Assembly (NCBI GenBank): GCA_035291545.1
Contig: DATDRW010000069.1
Location: forward strand, 1 to 64,000
Reading direction: 5' to 3'
Length of the DNA: 64,000 nucleotides
Origin: UBA11373 sp035291545
Lineage (GTDB): Bacteria; Actinomycetota; Acidimicrobiia; Spongiisociales; UBA11373
Numbering within the stretch: the first letter of the stretch is position 1; the number at the start of each line of letters is the position of its first letter. The position numbers and the translations under genes were made by a program. Shown here in pieces: positions 34,501 to 43,000 of this stretch. The notes under the pieces are model-generated. The model was given only the letters and a program-made list of their open reading frames with translations, had not been told where the DNA came from and ran no database searches.

Positions 34501-35098
34501 CGCGCCGCTGCGCCTCCACGCCGTGATCCATCACCTCGACGAAGAAGGAGTCCTTTCCGAAGATGTCCTGGTACATCGCGGCCGCTTCCCGGGCCGCGGC
34601 GTAGTCGCGCTGTCCCCCGACGTTCCCCTCCTCCCCCGAGGCGTCGGGGGCGAGCAGTTGGGGCACGTGTCCGCCGAGACAACCGGTGGTCGCCACCAAA
34701 CCTGCGGAATACCGGGCGAGCAGCTCGTGATCCATGCGCGGCTTGTAGTAGAAGCCCTCGAGGAACGCGGCGCTGGCGAGTTTGAGGAGGTTGGCGTAGC
34801 CCTCCTGGGTCACCGCGAGCAGGGTGATGTGGTAGCGCACCTCGTCGCGGCGCGGGGGGCGATCGAAGCGCGCCCCCGCGGTGAGGTACCCCTCCATGCC
34901 GATCACCGGGGTGAGGCCCGCGGCGGTGGCCTGCTGATAGAAGTCGACGGCCCCGTACAGCACGCCGTGGTCGGTGAGCCCCACCGCCGGTTGGCCGTCG
35001 GCGGCCGCGGCGGAGACGACATCGGGAATCCGTGCCGCCCCATCGAGCATCGAGTACTCCGTATGGAGATGCAGGTGGACGAAGCTGCGGTCCGACAC
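31586..35098 (-). CDS. dnaE: DNA polymerase III alpha subunit
   Basis: A 1170-residue replicative polymerase of the DnaE1 type. The N-terminal PHP domain (about 1-280) retains likely metal ligands: HLHLHTEYSMLDG, GLTDHGVLYGAV, GCLGGHVPQLL and TNDCHYTRESEAEAHD. The polymerase core has GPARGSAGGSIVSYCL and the catalytic aspartates in MPDIDMDFDERYR (near residue 410), and the little-finger region has FAGYGFNKPHAAGYALVAY. A helix-hairpin-helix (VLNKRTIESLIKAGAFD) and an OB fold (TTVTVGGIVAGVSRRYTRNG) follow. The GTG at 35098 has GAGGAG four bases upstream. Confidence 0.97.
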   Translation of the reverse strand: MSDRSFVHLHLHTEYSMLDGAARIPDVVSAAAADGQPAVGLTDHGVLYGAVDFYQQATAAGLTPVIGMEGYLTAGARFDRPPRRDEVRYHITLLAVTQEGYANLLKLASAAFLEGFYYKPRMDHELLARYSAGLVATTGCLGGHVPQLLAPDASGEEGNVGGQRDYAAAREAAAMYQDIFGKDSFFVEVMDHGVEAQRRVLPDLLQISRDIGAPLLATNDCHYTRESEAEAHDALLSIQTGSVMSDPTRFSFQGSGYYVKTAREMRALFPDDGFPGACDNTLLVAERAQVRMEFGNILLPHFPVPADETESSYLRRLAFEGARVRYGDPIPVAVAERLDYELSVIETMGFPAYFLIVWDLIRHAREHGIRTGPARGSAGGSIVSYCLRITEVDPITFGLIFERFLNPGRREMPDIDMDFDERYRGEMIRYASEKYGSDHVAQVVTFSTIKGRQAVRDSARVLGFTYGLGDRIAKAMPPAILGRDATIDQCLTPPGPGAEDYERDYFTNASGLRELYASDPDARRVIDTARGLEGLRRQDSIHAAAVVISPEPLTSIVPIQRKGEDAEVVTQFEMHAIEQLGLLKMDFLGLRNLTTIERCLELVGENTGTRPDIDGVALDDPVVYEMLSRGDGMGVFQLEGSGMRSLMRSLRPDRFQDLMALISLYRPGPLGAGTHLLYADRKNGRSPIEYPHPDLEPVLSETYGIMVYQEQVMQSAQVMAGFSLAEADTLRKAIGKKIPAVMARQEESFVEGCVSQGHPRELARSLFALVSHFAGYGFNKPHAAGYALVAYQTAWLKVHHPAEYMAALLTSSKRDKDRTAVYLSECRTMGVRVLVPDVNASESDFVARNGSIPFGLSAIRNVGEGVVELVTEERRKNGVFASFQDFVDRVDPAVLNKRTIESLIKAGAFDTTSASRKGLITVYEQMIEAAITRRRAEDMGQFSLFGAEEPAVRAGTVDIPFQEWDKKVKLAFEREMLGLYVSDHPLLGVESQLRALARASIASLDEVADGTTVTVGGIVAGVSRRYTRNGEPMLYFALEDLEASVEVVCFPRVVAEKGPFVREDAILVVKARVDQRGDDLKLIALDLSEPDLTREHAVRLRVRAAAMSADLVARLGAILADHPGTVPVYAHLETEGKTTVVRIGSQHAVEPRAALYADLRALLGADSVLS

Positions 35099-35224
35099 GG
35101 GCTCCTCGCCGACGAATTACAGGGGTGTGACCCGTGACGATACCAGGAGCCTCCCCGGCGTCGCCGTCCGGCATTCCGGGGCCCCGCCGGTGCGCCGTAC
35201 ACTTCCCGCGAACGGAGCGTGCAA

Positions 35225-36127
35225 ATGGAACTGGGATATCAGGGTCGCCTCTTCATCCTCGCCTTCGATCACCGCGGCAGCTTCAAGAAAAAGATGTTCG
35301 GGATCGTGGACGAGACGCCGGTCGACACCCGGCGGCTGCGCGAGGCCAAGCGCCTGGTCTGGGAAGGCTTCACGCTGGCTCATGCCGCCGGTCTCCCCGA
35401 AGGTGCCGGGATCCTCGTCGACGAGGAGATGGGAGCAGCAGTTGCCCGCGAGGCCGCCGCACTCCATGTCCCCTTCGCCATGCCGGTGGAGCGATCGGGA
35501 CAGGACACCTTCGACTTCGAGTACGGAGAGGATTTCCGCAAGCACATCGAGGCCTTTGAACCCACCTTCGCCAAGGTCCTCGTGCGCTGGAATCCCGACG
35601 ACGGCGGCGAGATCAAGCGGCTGCAGGGTGAGCGGCTCGCCGCTCTCGGCTCATGGCTCCACGAGTCCGGGCGGCGGTTCCTCTTCGAGTTGCTGGTCCC
35701 CGCCTCGGCGGCGCAGCTGGCGTCGGTCGGCGGCGATGCCCACGCCTACGACACGCGCGTCCGCCCGGGGCTCATGCTCGAGGTCATCACCGAGCTGCGA
35801 GCCGCAGGCGTAGAGCCGGACGTGTGGAAGATCGAGGGGATCGACTCCCCCGCCGCGTGCCGCGAGATCGCCGCCCTCACCATGGCGGGAGGACGCGCCG
35901 GGGTGAAGTGCGTCGTGCTCGGGCGCGGTGCCGACGACGCCCGCGTCGATCACTGGCTGCGCACCGGAGCTCCCATCCCCGGTTTCGCCGGCTTCGCCAT
36001 CGGCCGGTCGATCTGGTGGGATACGGTGGCAGCATGGCGAGATCGCTCGGCCTCCTTCGAGGATGCCGCCACCGCGATCGCCGCCTCCTACCGGCGCTTC
36101 ATCGACGTCTACCTCGCGAACGCCTGA
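35225..36127 (+). CDS. DUF2090-family aldolase-like protein (IolC C-terminal-domain type)
   Basis: A 300-residue TIM-barrel-like protein similar to the DUF2090 domain that is fused to the kinase IolC in some myo-inositol pathways, where it acts as 2-deoxy-5-keto-gluconate 6-phosphate aldolase. Matching stretches are FILAFDHRGSFKKKMFGI at the start, AKVLVRWNPDDGGE, RFLFELLVPASAAQL, DVWKIEGIDSPAACREI, CVVLGRGADDARVDHWL and GFAGFAIGRSIWWD. The start is the ATG at 35225, with GGAG seven bases upstream. It stands alone between dnaE and a phosphofructokinase gene, without other iol genes, so its substrate here is uncertain. Confidence 0.8.
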   Translation: MELGYQGRLFILAFDHRGSFKKKMFGIVDETPVDTRRLREAKRLVWEGFTLAHAAGLPEGAGILVDEEMGAAVAREAAALHVPFAMPVERSGQDTFDFEYGEDFRKHIEAFEPTFAKVLVRWNPDDGGEIKRLQGERLAALGSWLHESGRRFLFELLVPASAAQLASVGGDAHAYDTRVRPGLMLEVITELRAAGVEPDVWKIEGIDSPAACREIAALTMAGGRAGVKCVVLGRGADDARVDHWLRTGAPIPGFAGFAIGRSIWWDTVAAWRDRSASFEDAATAIAASYRRFIDVYLANA

Positions 36128-36310
36128 GGTGACCCGCCTCTGATCGTGTCGATGGCGACTGTTCGGTGGATCCCGGAGGACCCACGACGGGTGGCGGCGG
36201 CGACGAGCGCTCGCACCGGCTGCGGCACCCGCGACGACGCTGCGGATGACCGCGTTCGGCCCTGGGCAGTCGCCCCCGCGGCGGGATGCCGATCACCCGT
36301 CACACCCCGA

Positions 36311-37459
36311 TCAGTAGAGGAACATCGGCTTGCCGCCGACTTGCCGGATCCGGGGCCGGTACTGATCCGAGTCATACAGCTCGGCGACATCGACGCGTTT
36401 CACTCCTTCGCGGGTGACCGAGAGCGGCACGTTGGTGTAGCTGCCGCCTCGCAGCACCACCAACCGTCCCGTAGCTCCCTCGAGCGCCAAGTCCGTCGCC
36501 ATCGCCGCGTAGTTCATGGCCACCATCAGATCCAGCGAGTCGGGCGGCCCCGACCGCATCAGGTAGGACAAGACCTGCAGGATGATGCCCACGCCGGTGA
36601 TGCGCTGGAGCTCCTCGCCCAACCGAGCGCCGATGCCACCCAGCTTGCGATGCCCAAAGGCGTCTCCTTCTCCCCGCAGGGCCATCTCGCCGCCCTCGAG
36701 CACGGCGCCTTCCGAGATCGTCACCATGGCGTAGTTGCTCGGATTCGCCGCCCGGTCGGCCATCAACAACCCGGCGAGCCTGTCGACGTCGACCGGGACC
36801 TCGGAGATGACGGCCCGATCGACTCCCGCCAGGTAGGCCGTGATCAGCGAGGTCTCCCCGCTGTACCTGCCGAACAGCTCGAGGACGGCCAAGCGCTCGT
36901 GGGAGCCGGTGCTCGTGCGCAGGTTGTGGATGAACTCGATGCCGCGGGTCACCGCGGTGGAGAAGCCGATGCAGTAGTCGGTCCCGTGCACGTCGTTGTC
37001 CATCGTCTTGGGGATGGCCACCACGGGTACGCCCTCCTCGTGGAGCCGCAGCCCATACGAGAGTGTGTCGTCACCCCCGATCGGAATGAGCACGTCGATA
37101 CCAAGATGGTCGAGCACGCGCAGGGCATGGTCGGTGAGGTCCACGGGAGCCTCTCCCTCACCCCGCGGGGAGAGAAACTCGGGAACATCCCCGGGCCGCA
37201 CCCTTGCCGGGTTGGTCCGCGAGGTGTGCAAGAAGGTTCCCCCACTCCGATCGACCGTCCTCACTATGCCCGGGGTGAGCGCCACGGTGTTGGCGGCCGC
37301 GGAGTCGGGGGCGTCGGGATTGGTCTCGACCAACGCCGCCCACCCCCGGCGGAGCCCGAGCACCTCATGGCCGGCCGCGGCGGCGCGGTTGACGACGGCC
37401 TTGATGCATGAGTTGAGGCCCGGGACGTCGCCGCCGCCCGTCAGAATCCCAACACGCAT
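36311..37459 (-). CDS. 6-phosphofructokinase, probably pyrophosphate-dependent
   Basis: A 382-residue group A phosphofructokinase. The phosphoryl-donor site reads LIPIGGDDTLSYG and the catalytic loop VAIPKTMDNDVHGTD. Enzymes using ATP normally have GGDGS and P-G-T-I-D-N-D, while those using pyrophosphate have Asp and Lys at these two places, as here. MRVGILTGGGDVPGLNSCI is the N-terminal P-loop, VLELFGRYSG the effector/substrate region, and GHRKLGGIG and QVLSYLMRSGPPDSLD are also present. The ATG at 37459 has AGGAGGG upstream. Reversible PPi-PFK saves ATP and can work in gluconeogenesis. Confidence 0.88.
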   Translation of the reverse strand: MRVGILTGGGDVPGLNSCIKAVVNRAAAAGHEVLGLRRGWAALVETNPDAPDSAAANTVALTPGIVRTVDRSGGTFLHTSRTNPARVRPGDVPEFLSPRGEGEAPVDLTDHALRVLDHLGIDVLIPIGGDDTLSYGLRLHEEGVPVVAIPKTMDNDVHGTDYCIGFSTAVTRGIEFIHNLRTSTGSHERLAVLELFGRYSGETSLITAYLAGVDRAVISEVPVDVDRLAGLLMADRAANPSNYAMVTISEGAVLEGGEMALRGEGDAFGHRKLGGIGARLGEELQRITGVGIILQVLSYLMRSGPPDSLDLMVAMNYAAMATDLALEGATGRLVVLRGGSYTNVPLSVTREGVKRVDVAELYDSDQYRPRIRQVGGKPMFLY

Positions 37460-37654
37460 GAGTCCAGCCCTCCTGTTCGCAATCTGCCACCGGGCGTGCT
37501 CGCGGCAGGACGTCGGGGCCGATGCCGCACCCGTAACCGACGCTCCCGCTCGGTCAATCGGGGCGATTGTACGAGGACGACGCGGTGTTCCGGGAGGAGC
37601 CAATCGGCCACCACACCGGAGACATGCCGAATCACCGTGGTCGCGGGGCCCCGA

Positions 37655-38539
37655 TCAGCGCAGCGCCTCGAGGACCCCGGCGAGGTCCGGGGGCAGAGGG
37701 CTGACGGCATCAACCCGGCCGCCCGTCACCGGATGGTCGAAGGCCAGCCGGGCGGCATGGAGAAAGACCCGGGGACTTCCTGCCGCCCTGCCGTAGACGG
37801 GGTCCCCGGCGACGGGGAGCCCAATCGTCGCCAGATGCACCCGGATCTGGTGGGTGCGCCCCGTTTCCAGCGTGACCCGCAGCAGGGTCATCTCACCGAG
37901 GCGCTCTTCCACACGGTAGTGGGTGGTGGCCGGGCGGCCCATGGGGTCCACCCGCATGCGCATCGGCCGCTCCGGGTCCCGGCCCAGCGGAGCCTCGATC
38001 GTACCCGTCGGGATGCTTGGGGCGCCGTGCACCAGGGCCAGGTACTCGCGGGAGACCCGGCGCCCCTTGATCGCCGCTCGCAGGCCGCGCTCGGCCTCCG
38101 CAGTGAGCGCCACGGCAAGCAGGCCGGAGGTGTCCCGGTCGAGGCGATGCACGATCCCCCAGCGGTTCTCGCTGCCGATCCCGCGGACCGATGGCCAGCG
38201 GTGCAACACCCCGGCGGCGAGCGTCACTCCGGTGTCCCCCGCTCCCGGATGGGTCACCACACCCGCCGGCTTGTCGACCACGGCGAGGTGGGAGTCCTCG
38301 TAGACCACGGTGAAGGGCACCGCCGCCGGCTCGAGGGACGCCCGAGCCGGCGGCGCGTCGAAGGCGAGCACCCCGCCCGCCGACACGGCCTGCCCGGGTG
38401 CAGCCACGACGGCGCCGTCACAGGTGACCCCACCCGCCATGATCAATGACCTGGCGGAAGCCCGGCTGATGCCGCCGAGTCGCGCCACGACGCGGTCGCA
38501 TCGCTCCCCGTCGTACTCGACCGGAACCACCAACCTCAC
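37655..38539 (-). CDS. rluD: RluD-family rRNA pseudouridine synthase
   Basis: A 294-residue RluA-family enzyme. An S4 RNA-binding domain at the N-terminus (ISRASARSLIMAGGVTCDGAVV) is followed by the catalytic domain with the active aspartate in GIVHRLDRDTSGLLAVAL. Further motifs are LVHGAPSIPTGTIEAPLGRD and TGRTHQIRVHLATIGLPVAGD. With an S4 domain and the lspA neighbour it fits RluD, which modifies helix 69 of 23S rRNA. The GTG at 38539 overlaps the lspA stop as GTGA. Confidence 0.92.
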   Translation of the reverse strand: MRLVVPVEYDGERCDRVVARLGGISRASARSLIMAGGVTCDGAVVAAPGQAVSAGGVLAFDAPPARASLEPAAVPFTVVYEDSHLAVVDKPAGVVTHPGAGDTGVTLAAGVLHRWPSVRGIGSENRWGIVHRLDRDTSGLLAVALTAEAERGLRAAIKGRRVSREYLALVHGAPSIPTGTIEAPLGRDPERPMRMRVDPMGRPATTHYRVEERLGEMTLLRVTLETGRTHQIRVHLATIGLPVAGDPVYGRAAGSPRVFLHAARLAFDHPVTGGRVDAVSPLPPDLAGVLEALR

Positions 38540-38988
38540 TTGCGGAAGAAGGCGAGGAACAGGATCAACACGGCGCCGACGGTGACCGCGGAATCCGCAG
38601 CATTGAACGCAGGGAAGAAGGAGAAGTCGATGAAGTCGACGACCTCCCCGTCGAACCACCCCCCGCCCCGAAACACGCGATCGGCGAGGTTCCCGAGCGC
38701 TCCCCCGAGCACGAGGCCGAGGGCGACGGCCTCAGGGACGATGTCGATCTTCCTGACGAGCAGCACGATGAACACGACGATTGCGATCACCGCCAGTGCG
38801 ATGATCGAACCGGCTCCTCGCAGCATGCTGAAGGAGGCACCGGAGTTGGTTACATAGCGGAGGTCGAGGAACCCGTCGATCACCACGATCGGTTCGCCGG
38901 GAAGCGTCGCCACCGCCCACCACTTCGCCAGCTGGTCGAGCACGAACACCCCGGAGGCAGTGACCACAGACCAGCGGAGCGGGGTCAC
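38536..38988 (-). CDS. lspA: Lipoprotein signal peptidase (signal peptidase II)
   Basis: A 150-residue membrane aspartyl protease with four transmembrane helices that cleaves signal peptides of lipoproteins. Conserved regions are FVLDQLAKWWAV, YVTNSGASFSML, and the two catalytic aspartates in GGALGNLADRVFRGG and GEVVDFIDFSFFPAFNAADS. The GTG at 38988 overlaps the stop of the upstream zinc-finger gene as GTGA, and its own stop overlaps rluD in the same way, so the three genes are translationally linked. Confidence 0.95.
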   Translation of the reverse strand: MTPLRWSVVTASGVFVLDQLAKWWAVATLPGEPIVVIDGFLDLRYVTNSGASFSMLRGAGSIIALAVIAIVVFIVLLVRKIDIVPEAVALGLVLGGALGNLADRVFRGGGWFDGEVVDFIDFSFFPAFNAADSAVTVGAVLILFLAFFRK

Positions 38989-39359
38989 CGGCGCGCCGAC
39001 GCGCAGGTCACGCACATCTTCGTGTACGGGAGCGCGTCGAGACGGGCCACGGGAATCGCACCGCCGCAGACATCGCAGATGCCGTAGGTGCCTTCGACGA
39101 TCCGGGCAAGGGCCTCCTCGACCTTGGAGAGGATGTCGCGGGTGTTCTCCAGGATGGACAACTCCTTTTCCATCTCGAAGGCGAGCGATCCCCCCTCGGC
39201 GGTGTTCGGGTCGGGGCTGCGATCGGAAGACGTCTCTGTGAGACGCACCTCCTCGCGCGCCGCCTCGATGTCGCGGATCATCTCCTGCAGTCGCTGCCGC
39301 TCGTCCTCGAGACGTTGCCGAAATCGATCCTTCGTGGACTTGGCGAGAGCGCGAGCCAT
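38985..39359 (-). CDS. TraR/DksA-family zinc-finger protein
   Basis: A 124-residue protein with an N-terminal coiled coil (about residues 10-75) and a C-terminal four-cysteine zinc finger, CDVCGGAIPVARLDALP with CVTC, spacing C-x2-C-x17-C-x2-C. DksA-type proteins enter the RNA polymerase secondary channel and alter initiation. The motif GTYGICDVCGGAIPVARLDA is typical of the short Gram-positive/actinobacterial members. The ATG at 39359 has AGGGAGGC a few bases upstream. It heads the run to lspA and rluD. Whether it responds to ppGpp cannot be told. Confidence 0.9.
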   Translation of the reverse strand: MARALAKSTKDRFRQRLEDERQRLQEMIRDIEAAREEVRLTETSSDRSPDPNTAEGGSLAFEMEKELSILENTRDILSKVEEALARIVEGTYGICDVCGGAIPVARLDALPYTKMCVTCASARR

Positions 39360-39444
39360 AGAGCCTCCCTGGCGGCGAGCGACGATAGCACGCACGGGGG
39401 CTCATCCCCCCTTCCGATCGGCCCATCAACAAGACCCGGTGCCA

Positions 39445-39729
39445 TCAGGTGTTCCCGCCGGCGAGGGCGGCGCCGGCTGCGGCGAGCCCGACCCCGGAGA
39501 CGAGGATCCGCTTGCGCCGCGAGGCGTGACCCGTGATGACCTGGGCGCGACGCCCCCCGAGACGGGCGGCAACCAGTCGAGCCGCCGCCCGGTTCGCCCC
39601 GCCCCCCTCGGCCGGTGCGGTGGTGCGCACCCGGAGCGCCCCATCGTGGATCCCCCCGATGGCATCGCGCGAGGACCCGGGAACCACCCACACCTCGACC
39701 ACGACGCCGTCGGGATGCGCGGAGAGCAT
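39445..39729 (-). CDS. DUF167/YggU-family protein
   Basis: A 94-residue protein of the small alpha/beta DUF167 family, whose function is unknown. Matching features are the opening strand VVVEVWVVPGSSRDAIGGIHDG, LRVRTTAPAEGGGANRAAARLVA (the most conserved part of the family) and the closing HASRRKRILVSG. The last residues are an alanine/glycine-rich extension. The ATG at 39729 lacks a clear ribosome binding site. It is commonly found near yggT, sepF and ileS in Actinomycetota, as here. Confidence 0.87.
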   Translation of the reverse strand: MLSAHPDGVVVEVWVVPGSSRDAIGGIHDGALRVRTTAPAEGGGANRAAARLVAARLGGRRAQVITGHASRRKRILVSGVGLAAAGAALAGGNT

Positions 39730-39740
39730 GGAGAGAAGAT

Positions 39741-39789
39741 AGGCACCAGGCACCAGGCACCAGGCGCCAGGCATCTGGCGTCTGGTATC
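39741..39789. repeat. Seven-unit heptamer array upstream of the ileS leader
   Basis: Exactly seven contiguous units: AGGCACC three times, AGGCGCC, AGGCATC, then TGGCGTC and TGGTATC. The last units read in the opposite sense, so AGGCGCC/AGGCATC can pair with TGGCGTC/TGGTATC. The array lies between the divergent DUF167 gene start and the T-box leader, where both promoters should be. Confidence 0.93.
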
Positions 39790-39795
39790 TTCTTG

Positions 39796-40012
39796 GCCAC
39801 GGCGCCGAAGGGGACGCGCCGCCTGGAAGCCGACGCCGGCGCCCGGGCGGACATCACCCCCGAGCCGCGGGAAGAACCGGTCCCCGGTGTAGAACCCGCC
39901 GCCTCGTCCCCCGACACGGGACCCTGGAGAGGCCACCGCGAGGTGGCAAGCCGGGTGGCACCGCGGGCCTCATGCTCGTCCCGGCGGCAGCGACGCCGAC
40001 CGAGGACGAACG
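39796..40012 (+). promoter_or_regulatory. T-box riboswitch, translational type, for ileS
   Basis: The conserved T-box core GGGTGGCACCGCGG lies at 39953-39966, inside AAGCCGGGTGGCACCGCGGG. An ATC triplet, an isoleucine codon suited to be the specifier, is at 39853-39855 (GGACATCACC). Downstream, TCGTCC (39976-39981) can pair with GGACGA (40004-40009), which would hide the GAGG ribosome binding site of ileS. No terminator T-run is present, so control by opening the ribosome binding site rather than by attenuation is inferred, as known for actinobacterial ileS T-boxes. Uncharged tRNA-Ile would favour translation. The outer limits given are approximate. Confidence 0.85.
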
Positions 40013-40015
40013 ACG

Positions 40016-43000
40016 ATGAGCGACCGGACACCGTTCCAGCGGGTGCCCTCCGAGGTTTCGTTCCCCGAGCAAGAACGCGCCGTCCTCGACCTCTGGGACC
40101 GTCTCGACGCGTTCGCGGTGTCGGTGGAAAGCCGACCCGCCGATAGCGAGTTCACCTTCTACGACGGACCCCCCTTCCCCACCGGGAGCCCGCACTACGG
40201 CAATCTCCTCGCAGGTGTCCTCAAGGACATCGTTCCCCGCTACTGGACGATGCGTGGCCATCGCGTCGTACGCCGCTTCGGATGGGACACGCACGGACTT
40301 CCGATCGAGCTCGAGGTGCAGAGGGAACTCGGGCTGGCGAGTCCCTCCGAGATCGTCGAGTACGGCGTGGCACGGTTCAACGAGGCCTGCCGCCGACGCG
40401 TGATGGCCAACACCGAGTCGTGGCAGTCGATCACCAGGCGGATCGGCCGCTGGGTCGACTTCGCCGACGACTACAAGACCATGGACCCCGACTTCATGGA
40501 GTCGGTGTGGTGGGTGTTCAAGCGGCTGTGGGACCAGGGTCTGGTCTACAAAGCGTTCAAGGTCCTGCCCTACTCCTACGGCGCCGCCACCCCCCTGTCC
40601 AACAACGAGGTCAACCTCGGCGGGTATCGGGACGTCGAGGACCCGTCGCTCACCCTTCGGCTCGTGGTAACCGCGGGCGCGGGCCCGGCCGTGCCCGGAG
40701 ATGTCTTGTTGGTGTGGACTACCACCCCCTGGACCATCCCGTCGAATCTCGGGGTGCAGGTCGGCCCCGAGATTCAGTATGTGCGCGTCACCACGCCGCT
40801 CGGCGGCGCGCCGGGCCCGTACTGGGTCGCGGCCGATCGCGTCTCCGCCTACTGGCCCGGGGGGGCCGACACTTCGGCCGACGCCCAAGGTTCCGAACTG
40901 ATCGGGACCCGCTACTCGCCCGCGCTTCCCTACTTCGCCGACCTCGCCGAACGCGGCGCCTTCGTGGTCGTTGCCGGGCCCGAGGTGTCCACCACTGAGG
41001 GCACCGGGTTGGTCCACACCTCCCCCGCCCACGGAGAGGCCGACTTCGAGGCGTTCCAGGCGGCCGGACTCGTCGACCTGCTCGTGGACCCCGTAGACGA
41101 AGTGGGGCGGTTCACCGACGCCGTCCCCGAGGTCGCCGGGATGAATGTCAAGGACGCCGACCCGATCCTGGTGCGCATGCTCGCCGAACGGGGAGCGCTC
41201 GCTCGCAGCGAGCGAATTGTGCACTCCTATCCCTTCTGTTGGCGCACCGACACCCCGATCATCTACAAGGCGATCCCCACCTGGTTCGTTGCCGTCGAAC
41301 GGATCCGGGACCGAATGGCGGCCCTGAACGAAACCATCCACTGGGTGCCCGATCACGTCGGGAGCCGCCGGTTCGGGAACTGGCTGGCGAACGCCCGCGA
41401 CTGGGCGATCAGCCGCAACCGCTTCTGGGGATCGTGCATCCCGGTGTGGGAGTGCGACCGGGCCGAACACCGGGAATGCATCGGCAGCCTCGATGAACTC
41501 GAGGCGCGATCGGGGACGCGTCCCGACGACCTGCACAAACACGTGATCGACGCCATCGAGTTCCCCTGTCGGCAGTGTCCCGGGACGATGCGTCGCATCC
41601 CCGAGATCCTCGACGGGTGGTTTGAATCGGGTGCCATGCCCTACGGGCAGAACCACTACCCGTTCGAGGACAAGGAACGGTTCGAACGGGGCTTCCCGGC
41701 TCACTTCATCGCCGAGGGGCTCGACCAGACCCGGGGTTGGTTCTACACCCTCATGGTCCACGCCACCGCGTTGTTCGACTCGATCCCGTTCCGCAACTGC
41801 GTCGTCAACGGACTGATCCTCGCCGAGGACGGCCGCAAGATGTCCAAGAGCCTCAAGAACTACCCCGATCCCCTCGGTCTCATCGAGTCGACCGGCGCCG
41901 ACGCTCTCCGCGCCTACCTCATCAACTCGCCCGTGATGAGGGCGGAGCCGCTGCGATTCTCCGAGCGTGGAGTCCGCGAGGTGGTGCGCACCGTCATGCT
42001 CCCCTACTGGAACGCCTACTCGTTCTTCACGACCTACGCCGCAGCCGAGGGTCTCACCACGGCCGATTTGGCGGCGGCGCCCCAACCGGCGAACCGGCCC
42101 GAAGTCGATCGCTGGATCCTTTCGGTGCTGCAGAGCCTGGTGAGGCGGGTGAACCACGAGATGGAGGGCTACTACCTCTACAACGTCGTGCCGCCGCTGA
42201 TCGACTTCGTCGACCACCTCACCAACTGGTACATCCGGCGGTCCCGTCGCCGGTTCTGGACCAGCCGTACCGACGCACGAGACGACGCCCTCGCCGCCTT
42301 CGCCACCCTGTACGAGGTCCTGGTGACCTTCGCCGAACTCATGGCCCCGGTGCTCCCCTTCGTGACCGAGACCATGTACCAGGACCTGGTCGTCGCCCAC
42401 CGCGGCGCCGCCGCCGGCCCTGCCAGCGTGCACCACGAGGACTACCCACAGGCCGATCCGTCACTGATCGACGTGAAACTGGAGGAGGCGATGGCGGTCG
42501 TCCGCCGTGTCGTCGGACTGGGTCGCGGCCTTCGAGTTGCCGAGGCGATCCGCACCCGTCAGCCGCTGGCGCGGCTCATGGTGGTCAGCCACGATCCGGC
42601 GATCCGGGCCGCGGTCGCCGACCATGCCTCGCTGCTGATGGAGGAGCTCAATGTCAGAGCCGTCGTGACCTCCGAGGACGAGACGGCACTCGCCGACGTC
42701 AGCGCCAAGGCCAACTACCGCACCCTCGGGCCTCGCTTCGGCGCCCGCATGCCCCAGATGGCGGCAGCGGTCGCCGCCCTGACCTCCGAGCAGGTCGCCG
42801 CCGCACTGGCAGCGGGCTCCGTCGTGGTCGCCGGCGAGCCCCTGTCGGCGGCCGACCTCGTCGTCGACCGGGCCCCCCACACCGGACTCGTGGTGTCCGC
42901 CGGGGACGGGTTGGCGGTTGCCCTCGATACGGTGATCACGCCGGAACTAGCGCTCGAGGGCACCGCCCGCGAGGTCGTCAAACTGGTGCAGGCGGCGCGG

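Noticed and set aside
33023..35137. A 704-codon open frame on the plus strand
   Set aside because: It is antisense to dnaE and has no recognisable domain.
36128..36310. A small gene between the DUF2090 gene and the phosphofructokinase gene
   Set aside because: Open frames here have no ribosome binding site and give arginine-rich translations typical of GC-rich non-coding DNA. Nothing else was recognised in the gap.
37460..37654. A small gene between rluD and the phosphofructokinase gene
   Set aside because: The 195-base gap has only shadow frames. It probably holds the phosphofructokinase promoter, but no clear -35/-10 pair was seen.
39854..42436. An 860-codon open frame on the minus strand
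   Set aside because: It is the antisense shadow of ileS, whose HIGH and KMSKS motifs are intact.
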